Source: Bacteroidales bacterium
Lineage (GTDB): Bacteria > Bacteroidota > Bacteroidia > Bacteroidales > P3
Direction: 5' to 3'
DNA length: 38,690 nucleotides
NCBI GenBank assembly: GCA_017428115.1
Contig: JAFRRK010000029.1
Coordinates: 1-38,690 of the forward strand
Shown piece by piece: positions 33,849 to 38,690 of this stretch (positions are counted from its first letter, which is position 1; each line of letters opens with the position of its first letter). A program made the translations under genes and the position numbers. The notes under the pieces are model-generated. The model saw only the letters and a list, made by a program, of their open reading frames with translations. It was not told the origin of the DNA and ran no database searches.

Positions 33849-34391
33849 CTCCTGCCTCCTTATCTCGCGTATAAAGCGGGCAGGCGACCCCGCCACCACC
33901 ACATTCGGCGGCACATCCTTCGTCACCACGCTGCCTGCCGCCACAATGGCATTCTCGCCCACCGTCACCCCCGCCAGCACCTTCACATCAGCCCCCAGCC
34001 ACGCGTTGCGCCCTATCACAATAGGCTTCGTCAGCAGGCTGTGGCGCTTCGCCGGCTCCTCGGGGTGATATTCCGTGGCAAGCACACAATGCGGCCCTAT
34101 AAAGGCCCCCTCCTCCACAGTGATGCCCCCTATGGCCAGAAACGTGCAGCCGAAATTCACAAAACTGTCGGCCCCAAAACGCGTCCTGCCGCCATAGTTG
34201 ATATTAAACGGTGTGAAAATGCGCACCGTCTCAGGCACCTCCGCCCCCGTTATCTCGCGCAAATATCCGCGCACCTCCTCCTCCGTACGATAGCCCGTGT
34301 TCATCTCCGCACACAGCCTCATCGTCCGCTGCACCTCGGCATACTGGGCGTCGCTGCCCACATAGTCCTTTCCCGTCGGCCGCTCTTCCAT
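33846..34391 (-). CDS. Left-handed beta-helix O-acetyltransferase (maltose/galactoside acetyltransferase type)
   Basis: 181 residues from ATG 34391 (MEERPTGKDYVG). An N-terminal helical Mac-like domain (DAQYAEVQRTMRLCAEMN) is followed by hexapeptide repeats (INYGGRTRFGADSFVNFGCT, IGGITVEEGAFIGPHCVLAT, IVIGRNAWLGADVKVLAGVT, VGENAIVAAGSVVTKDVPP) and AGSPARFIR. The catalytic His is probably in YHPEEPAKRHS. It moves acetyl groups from acetyl-CoA to a sugar hydroxyl. The start codon is 2 nt downstream of the alcohol-dehydrogenase stop, so the two form an operon. A longer frame covers the preceding gene and was rejected. Confidence 0.92.
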   Translation of the reverse strand: MEERPTGKDYVGSDAQYAEVQRTMRLCAEMNTGYRTEEEVRGYLREITGAEVPETVRIFTPFNINYGGRTRFGADSFVNFGCTFLAIGGITVEEGAFIGPHCVLATEYHPEEPAKRHSLLTKPIVIGRNAWLGADVKVLAGVTVGENAIVAAGSVVTKDVPPNVVVAGSPARFIREIRRQE

Positions 34392-34393
34392 GG

Positions 34394-35560
34394 CTACATG
34401 CTCTCCCTTAATATCTCCACCACTTCGTCGCGCGTCAGCGTGCGATAGCCCACCGGCAGTATCAGCACCGCGTCCGCCACCGCCTGCAGGTTCTCCTCCG
34501 TCACCCCCAGCTCGCCCGAGTGCATCACCACACCTATCTCCCTCATCCATGCCTCCAGACATGCCAGGCCCTCGGCGGCCACCTCCTCGTCGCTCTTACC
34601 CTCGGGGCGCACACCCCACACATTCCGTGCGAAACGCACAAACTGGTGCAGCCCGTCGCCCATCACATGGCGGTAATAAGGCAGCGACACCGACGCCAGC
34701 GTCATGCCATGCGTGGCATCCGTCACCAGCCCTATGGCGTGGCCTATCTGGTGCACCTCCCAGTCGCCTCCCTTGCCGCACTTCAGCAGCGTGTTCAGCG
34801 CCCACGTGGCCGTCCACATTATATTGGCCCTCGCCTCATAATCCTGCGGGTTCTTGGCCGCTATGCGGCTGCTGTGCACCAGCGAGCGCATCAGCCCCTC
34901 GGCAATATAGTCGGTCGTGCAGTCGGCCTTGCCCGCAAAATACTGCTCCATCAAATGGCTCATAATATCGAAGAAACCCGCCACCATCTGATACTGCGGC
35001 ACAGTCATCGTATAGCGCGGATTCAATATGGCAAACTTAGGATACAGCGCCGGCCCGAACACCTTGCCCAGCTTAAAGCCCGCCTTGCGGTTCGTTATCA
35101 CGCTGCCGCCGTTCATCTCGCTGCCCGTGCCCACCATCGTCAGCACCGCGCCCACAGCCACAGTCTTGCATGTCGGGTTGCCCTGCTTCACCCAATACTT
35201 CTCCCACGGCTCCTCCTCGCAGTAGGCCGACGCCGCCACGCCCTTGGCGTAGTCGATAGTGCTGCCGCCGCCCACAGCCAAAATCAGGTCCACATCGTTC
35301 TCCCTCACCTTCCGGCATCCCTCCATCACCTTCTCATAAGTGGGGTTAGGCATCACGCCGGCATCCTCCACCACCCTCTTGCCCGCAGCCTGCAGCTGTG
35401 CCACCACAGCCTCGTAAATGCCGTTGCGCTTTATCGAACCCCCGCCATAGCTGAGCATCACCGTAGGGCCGTAACACTTCAACTCCTCAGCCAAATAACC
35501 TAGCGACTCCTCGCCAAAATACAACTTCGTAGGATTGTTATATACAAAATTACCGTTCAT
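34394..35560 (-). CDS. Iron-dependent alcohol dehydrogenase (BDH/YqhD type)
   Basis: 388 residues. The NAD(P) site is AVGGGSTIDYAKG (GGGS at 97-100). The metal ligands match YqhD by spacing: D198 and H202 in FDIMSH, H270 in WEVHQIGH and H284 in DATHGMT. Members reduce aldehydes with NADPH, often as detoxification or in butanol/propanediol-type fermentation; the substrate here is unknown. The length is typical. It is followed by the acetyltransferase gene after 2 nt. Confidence 0.94.
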   Translation of the reverse strand: MNGNFVYNNPTKLYFGEESLGYLAEELKCYGPTVMLSYGGGSIKRNGIYEAVVAQLQAAGKRVVEDAGVMPNPTYEKVMEGCRKVRENDVDLILAVGGGSTIDYAKGVAASAYCEEEPWEKYWVKQGNPTCKTVAVGAVLTMVGTGSEMNGGSVITNRKAGFKLGKVFGPALYPKFAILNPRYTMTVPQYQMVAGFFDIMSHLMEQYFAGKADCTTDYIAEGLMRSLVHSSRIAAKNPQDYEARANIMWTATWALNTLLKCGKGGDWEVHQIGHAIGLVTDATHGMTLASVSLPYYRHVMGDGLHQFVRFARNVWGVRPEGKSDEEVAAEGLACLEAWMREIGVVMHSGELGVTEENLQAVADAVLILPVGYRTLTRDEVVEILRESM

Positions 35561-35777
35561 AATCTTTTTTTTTAATATAATGTCTTCAATATAATCCGTG
35601 TGTAGAATCCCTGTTCATTGTCGCGTCCTTTCGGGACGCCGCCTCGTTTTCTCTTGATCATCACCGCACTGCGCCTATCGGCTTGTACGGTGTTATTAGT
35701 TGTCACACCTCTCCGAGGTGCACTTGTAGAAGTCATCTACAACAGAACCAGCGCAAAAATCAATACGCCCCCCCGCC
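35561..35777. other. Hairpin-rich intergenic region
   Basis: About 215 bp with four consecutive stem-loops: GCGTCC/GGACGC (35623-35639), a nested CACCG...CGGTG with inner GCC/GGC (35662-35692), CACCTC/GAGGTG (35706-35720) and TTGTAGA/TCTACAA (35724-35742). No gene or standard T-tract terminator is seen. It may be a structured non-coding RNA or a dispersed intergenic repeat. Confidence 0.6.
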
Positions 35778-35812
35778 CAACTTCTTAATTCTAAATTCTT
35801 AATTCTCAATAC
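35778..35812 (-). repeat. Heptanucleotide array A7
   Basis: Five 7-mers in register; on the minus strand GTATTGA, GAATTAA, GAATTTA, GAATTAA, GAAGTTG. The second unit supplies the TAA stop (35799-35801) of the small membrane-protein gene, and the first encodes part of its C terminus (IEN). Confidence 0.85.
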
Positions 35813-36056
35813 AAAAAACTTCCTCCATCAGCTCGTCGTTCACCTCCAGCGGCTGGTATCTCCCCTCACGCTCGCAGCGCGCTCCTGCCGCCCTGCCACA
35901 CACACACACACCACGCTCGCCCGTATAAGGGTCCATGCTGCTGCAATGGCGCTTAAACTCCGCCCTCCGGTCAAACAACATCTTCACCCCCAGCCCCAGC
36001 ATCAGCAATGCCACGGCCCCAACGGCGCACAACAACGTATACAGCATCATTCTCAT
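35799..36056 (-). CDS. Small cysteine-rich membrane-anchored protein, NqrM-like
   Basis: 85 residues from ATG 36056 (MRMMLYTLLCAVGAVALL); the frame runs further upstream but only through tRNA-Asn. One N-terminal membrane helix is followed by a short soluble part with cysteines in HCSS and CVCGRAAGARC. This resembles the NqrM/DUF539 layout (helix plus C...CxC...C) proposed to bring iron to Na+-NQR; no nqr genes are nearby and the match is only by pattern. The gene starts 17 bp past the tRNA-Asn terminator. Confidence 0.55.
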   Translation of the reverse strand: MRMMLYTLLCAVGAVALLMLGLGVKMLFDRRAEFKRHCSSMDPYTGERGVCVCGRAAGARCEREGRYQPLEVNDELMEEVFCIEN

Positions 36057-36072
36057 AACCTTATATACAACA

Positions 36073-36099
36073 AAAGCCGCAATCACATCTTGCGGCTTT
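36073..36099 (-). terminator. Intrinsic terminator of tRNA-Asn
   Basis: Perfect 10-bp stem AAAGCCGCAA (36073-36082) with TTGCGGCTTT (36090-36099), 7-nt loop; on the minus strand it is followed by a short T-rich stretch (TGTTGTATAT). It lies directly after the tRNA and before the small membrane gene. Confidence 0.85.
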
Positions 36100-36102
36100 C
36101 CT

Positions 36103-36179
36103 TGGCTCCCCAAGCAGGACTTGAACCTGCGACCCCCTGATTAACAGTCAGGTGCTCTAACCAACTGAGCTATTGAGGA
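36103..36179 (-). tRNA. tRNA-Asn (GTT)
   Basis: On the minus strand the acceptor TCCTCAA pairs with TTGGGGA, discriminator G, and CCA is encoded (36103-36105). The D arm is AGCTCAGTTGGTTAGAGC, the anticodon stem CCTGA/TCAGG with loop CTGTTAA gives anticodon GTT, and the T arm is GCAGGTTCAAGTCCTGC. All features of a standard elongator tRNA are present. Confidence 0.96.
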
Positions 36180-36212
36180 AGATTTGTTGGCTTTTCTTTT
36201 CAAAAGCGGTTG

Positions 36213-36243
36213 CAAAGATACACACTTTTTCCCATTCAGCAAA
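36213..36243 (-). promoter_or_regulatory. Promoter of tRNA-Asn (-33 TTTG, -7 TATCTTTG)
   Basis: On the minus strand TTTG (36243-36240), a spacer of 19 bp and TATCTTTG (36220-36213) form an essentially consensus Bacteroidota sigma-ABfr promoter, with the tRNA beginning about 33 bp downstream. It is the best-defined promoter in the window. Confidence 0.88.
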
Positions 36244-36278
36244 ATTTTTTTTCAAAAAAATCTTCCTCACACCACTCA

Positions 36279-37160
36279 TCACACTCTATCACACATAGTT
36301 GCATACTTCAAATTTTCCACTATATCCCCCGCCGTGAGGCTGCATTCCGACTGTTTTTCGGTGGCCAAATCGCCCGATTTGCCATGTATCCACACCGCCA
36401 AAGCAGCACACATCGCTGCATCTACTTGACCCTCTTTGTTTTGAGCCATTATTGCCAACATCACACCCGTCAGCACATCCCCGCTTCCAGCCGTCGCCAT
36501 ACCCGCGTTGCCCGTGCTGTTCACATACACTTCGCCCTCTCTGCCAGTGGTTTGCGTCCTATGTCCCTTGCGCACTATCACACACCCCGTCGCCCTGCTC
36601 TGCTCGCGCTGCACCTCCAGCCGCCGTGCCTCATCCTCCGCCGTGCCAAACAGCCGCTCAAACTCCCTGGCATGGGGAGTCAAAATCGTGGCCGCCCGCG
36701 CCGAGTGAAGCCGCAGCAGCTCCATGCCGTCCTCCATCCGTGCCAACATATTCAGCCCGTCGGCATCTATCACCACTGCCTTCCCCTCGGCCGCCGCCAG
36801 CAGGCTCCGCAGGGCCGCCTGGCTCTCCGTGCCTATGCCTGGCCCCACCGCCACAGCGTCGTAGCGCGCCAGCTCCTCAGGGGCGAACTCATGCGCAAAA
36901 CGCCCCTCATCCTCGTCCACCGACACCATCGCCTCAGGCACCGCCACCTGCATCACCTCCACCCCGCACCTTGGCACATGCACCGTCAGCAGCCCCACGC
37001 CGCTCCTCAGGCACGCCCTTGCCGACAGCACCGCCGCACCCATCTTGCCCCTGCCGCCAGCCACCAGCAGCGCATGACCGTAAGTCCCCTTGTGGCTCTC
37101 GGGGTCGCGGTGGCACAAAAAATCGGGCAGCTCAGGCCTCTCTACAACAATCATAGTCAT
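36279..37160 (-). CDS. nnrD: ADP/ATP-dependent NAD(P)H-hydrate dehydratase, stand-alone
   Basis: 293 residues from ATG 37160, with ATG 37154 (MIVVERPELP) as an alternative nearer a Shine-Dalgarno-like AAGGA. It is a ribokinase-fold YjeF C-terminal domain: HKGTYGHALLVAGGRGKMGA, VAVGPGIGTE, VIDADGLNML, LTPHAREFERL and the catalytic segment GNAGMATAGSGDVLTG. It repairs damaged NADHX/NADPHX. In many bacteria this domain is fused behind the NnrE epimerase; here the epimerase part is absent and only promoter/terminator-like DNA lies upstream. Confidence 0.93.
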   Translation of the reverse strand: MTMIVVERPELPDFLCHRDPESHKGTYGHALLVAGGRGKMGAAVLSARACLRSGVGLLTVHVPRCGVEVMQVAVPEAMVSVDEDEGRFAHEFAPEELARYDAVAVGPGIGTESQAALRSLLAAAEGKAVVIDADGLNMLARMEDGMELLRLHSARAATILTPHAREFERLFGTAEDEARRLEVQREQSRATGCVIVRKGHRTQTTGREGEVYVNSTGNAGMATAGSGDVLTGVMLAIMAQNKEGQVDAAMCAALAVWIHGKSGDLATEKQSECSLTAGDIVENLKYATMCDRV

Positions 37161-37170
37161 ACATCCTTAC

Positions 37171-37264
37171 TTAAACCCAAATCGGTCATTAGGCCGACTT
37201 TTATATCCTGTCTCGCTTTTTCAATACCAATCTGGCATAAACCCCATTGTCCGATTTGGGTTAA
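37171..37264 (-). repeat. 94-bp element bounded by 12-bp inverted repeats
   Basis: Arms AACCCAAATCGG (37174-37185) and CCGATTTGGGTT (37251-37262) are perfect reverse complements about 65 bp apart, and the outer TTA/TAA bases extend the pairing. An internal CCAATCTGG resembles the arms. It sits immediately upstream of nnrD and just past two stacked terminators, so it could be a MITE/REP-like element or an RNA leader. Confidence 0.7.
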
Positions 37265-37323
37265 AAAAAAAAAAAAAACGCCACAGCCCGTCCCTCATCA
37301 CATGCATCTTCCACCCCTGTGGC
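37263..37323 (-). terminator. Second (distal) terminator with a 16-T tract
   Basis: On the minus strand the 7-bp stem GCCACAG/CTGTGGC (37323-37317 with 37286-37280) has a long 30-nt loop and is followed by 16 consecutive T (37278-37263). The stem is weak; the long T run is the notable feature. Confidence 0.55.
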
Positions 37324-37329
37324 ATAATG

Positions 37330-37380
37330 TAAAAAAAAAGACGGTCGGGAGTCAAAACGAACGTTTCAACTTCCCGACCG
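37330..37380 (-). terminator. Intrinsic terminator of the outer-membrane protein gene
   Basis: On the minus strand CGGTCGGGA (37380-37372) pairs with TCCCGACCG (37350-37342) around a ~21-nt loop and is followed by C and nine T (37339-37331). It lies about 115 bp past the stop codon. Confidence 0.85.
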
Positions 37381-37495
37381 CCACTCATTTATCAACAAAA
37401 AAATTATTTATAAATTCGTCTACATTTACCTATCAGAGCTTCGCCTCGCCCCTCCGCCGCTGAGGGCCTCTGGGGGGTCGGCGCGCCCCTCTCTA

Positions 37496-38479
37496 CTAGA
37501 AATGATAGGTCATGCCCATGCCAAAAGTCCAGGTGCGGTTAAACGACTTATAGGGAGTCTTGGCGGTGCTCACCAAGCCGTGGTAGTAGTCGCCCTCGAA
37601 ATGCAGCTGGAAATGGGGGTTCACGCGCAGGCTCAGCCCTATGCCGCCCGCCAAGCCGGCGTCAAAGCGGTTGTCGTAGTTCTTCACAAACGAGTAGGCG
37701 TCGCCCATGAAAGGACGTGGGTCGTCGGCCACATACACATAGCCGTGTCTCCACTGTGCCAGCCAGTAGGCGCAGTAGCCGCCCGCCAAAAAGTGGATGC
37801 GCACATCCTCGCCGCCCACCGACAGGTCGGCCAGCAGCGGCAGCTGCAGATAGGTGTCGCGATAGAAAGTGCGGTACGTGCTGGTATTGTCCACAAAGGC
37901 TACATCCAGGTCAGTGATATAGTTCTTCGTCAGCACGCCTAGGCCGCTGCGGATGCCGAACCACTGGTTGAACTGGTAGCCCACCACAGCCTCGAAATCC
38001 ACGCCGCGGTCGGCATACCAAGTGCCGCTAGTGCGGGCCTTCTCCACATCCATGCGGTTGTTCGTGCCGCCCAGATAGAAGCCCAGATACCAGCCCTTAG
38101 CCTCGTCGTTCAAAATGTCGCTGTGGGGTATGAGGTCGGTGCGCACATCCTCGCGACCGGCCTGGTGGTGCTTGCACTTGCCGCTGCAGCTGCCCGAAAG
38201 CTGCTCCTCGCGCAGAAACACGCGCGTCGAAGGCTGCACACGCTCTACCAGATTAGCGTTCAGAAAAGCGTGATATTTCGTTGCGTCGATAAGGGCGTTG
38301 GCCATGCGGCCCGAGCGGGTTTGCAACATCACGCCATACTTGTTCAGCGTGTCCTGCGGCAGCATAGTGGTGTCGGCAAAAGTGATCAAGGCCGACACAT
38401 ATTCCTTAGTCCCTTGGTTTTGTGCCATTGCGCCGCCCATCACGGCCAGCAGCAATACAATAGTGAAAATCTTCTTCAT
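37496..38479 (-). CDS. Outer-membrane beta-barrel protein with an unusual N-terminal region
   Basis: 327 residues from ATG 38479 (MKKIFTIVLLLAVMGGAMAQ, a signal peptide). Residues ~20-105 form a soluble region I do not recognise, with a Cys/His cluster (SCSGKCKHH). From about 130 the protein alternates aromatic/aliphatic strands with G-rich turns (WYLGFYLGG, FGIRSGLGVLTKNYI, DTYLQLPLLADL, IHFLAGGYCAYWLA, FDAGLAGGIGLSLRV) and ends in GMGMTYHF, the C-terminal Phe usual for outer-membrane beta-barrels. This is the PorT-like/outer-membrane beta-barrel type; function unknown. A consensus -7 box lies at 38509, and two terminators follow the gene. Confidence 0.85.
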   Translation of the reverse strand: MKKIFTIVLLLAVMGGAMAQNQGTKEYVSALITFADTTMLPQDTLNKYGVMLQTRSGRMANALIDATKYHAFLNANLVERVQPSTRVFLREEQLSGSCSGKCKHHQAGREDVRTDLIPHSDILNDEAKGWYLGFYLGGTNNRMDVEKARTSGTWYADRGVDFEAVVGYQFNQWFGIRSGLGVLTKNYITDLDVAFVDNTSTYRTFYRDTYLQLPLLADLSVGGEDVRIHFLAGGYCAYWLAQWRHGYVYVADDPRPFMGDAYSFVKNYDNRFDAGLAGGIGLSLRVNPHFQLHFEGDYYHGLVSTAKTPYKSFNRTWTFGMGMTYHF

Positions 38480-38508
38480 AGTATTAATTTTTGTCATTTT
38501 TCAAAATG

Positions 38509-38516
38509 CAAAGATA
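38509..38516 (-). promoter_or_regulatory. -7 box of the outer-membrane protein gene
   Basis: Minus strand TATCTTTG, 30 bp upstream of ATG 38479. A TTTTTG lies 22 bp upstream of the box and could act as an off-spaced -33 element. Confidence 0.6.
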
Positions 38517-38659
38517 CAACTTTTTTTGAAAACACACACAAAAAAACTTTTTTAGCAGCCCCCGACACTCGCCCACAGCCACAGCCCCACACCCCCATCA
38601 CACTCAAAACATGAAACTTACAAACCCACGACTCACACCCTCCCCCACAAAACAGCCCC

Positions 38660-38690
38660 CTCAATCCTAAACCCTAAACCCTCAACTCTC
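38660..38690. repeat. Heptanucleotide array at the window end (CTAAACC type), cut off
   Basis: Units CTCAATC, CTAAACC twice, CTCAACT and CTC run in register to the last base, so the true length is unknown. On the plus strand they match the CTAAACT family. Confidence 0.75.

Noticed and set aside
38660-38690. Telomere-like CCTAAACCC repeat
   Set aside because: The 7-mer equals the plant telomere repeat only by chance; it belongs to the degenerate heptad arrays of this bacterial sequence and is cut by the window end.

Overview
The window looks like chromosomal DNA from a member of the Bacteroidales (Bacteroidota). The exact family cannot be told from the sequence. Supporting signs are: several TAnnTTTG-type -7 boxes, once with a TTTG -33 box 19 nt upstream (tRNA-Asn promoter, 36213-36243); two proteins with C-terminal type IX secretion (T9SS) type A sorting domains; a gingipain-like C25 peptidase; Bacteroidota-typical families (DUF1599, DUF4293, DoxX/MauE-like, short phosphatidylserine decarboxylase, fold-III arginine decarboxylase-like enzyme); and the gene order rsfS-ftsH-cdsA-psd. 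No phage, plasmid, transposase or CRISPR genes were found.

Layout. 0.5-2.5 kb: an EamA transporter converges on a YfcE-type phosphodiesterase, followed by an ATP-binding protein of the histidine-kinase fold. 2.6-5.8 kb: an operon of a lipoprotein, an initiating sugar-phosphate transferase (polysaccharide or LPS priming) and an FKBP-type lipoprotein. 5.8-12.3 kb (minus): a 2173-residue secreted protein of alternating choice-of-anchor-J-like and fibronectin III modules with a T9SS signal. 12.3-13.1 kb: a non-coding island with tandem repeats and hairpins. 13.1-17.0 kb (minus): a secreted M16 zinc peptidase and a DUF2975/HTH regulator pair. 17.5-19.2 kb (minus): folP-dacA (folate synthesis and c-di-AMP synthesis). 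19.4-26.9 kb (plus): a long housekeeping run, DUF1599, DoxX/thioredoxin-like, DUF4293, tsaE, rsfS, ftsH, cdsA, psd and an RluA-type pseudouridine synthase, covering tRNA modification, ribosome silencing, membrane proteolysis and phospholipid synthesis. 27.0-32.3 kb (plus): the gingipain-like T9SS peptidase and an arginine decarboxylase-like enzyme, separated by a strong terminator. 32.4-38.5 kb (minus): a DUF362 lipoprotein, a hexapeptide acetyltransferase, an iron-dependent alcohol dehydrogenase, a small cysteine-rich membrane protein, tRNA-Asn, a stand-alone NAD(P)HX dehydratase and an outer-membrane beta-barrel protein.

The most unusual signal is non-coding. Short arrays of degenerate heptanucleotides in strict 7-bp register occupy intergenic gaps at 19.9, 21.1, 22.2, 33.6-33.8, 35.8 and 38.7 kb. 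Two sequence families occur (sense strand about GAANTAA and about CTAAACT). Several arrays begin at, or supply, the stop codon of the upstream gene, and because 7 is not a multiple of 3 they place stop codons in every reading frame. Other non-coding structure includes a perfect 30-bp tandem repeat, a 26-nt sequence present once at 12.8 kb and once inverted at 33.8 kb, a degenerate ~67-bp dispersed element, a cluster of four hairpins at 35.6-35.7 kb and an inverted-repeat element beside stacked terminators at 37.2-37.4 kb. By rough hand counts GC skew appears to change sign several times, largely independently of gene direction.

All calls come from reading the sequence and recalled family motifs; no database search was run.
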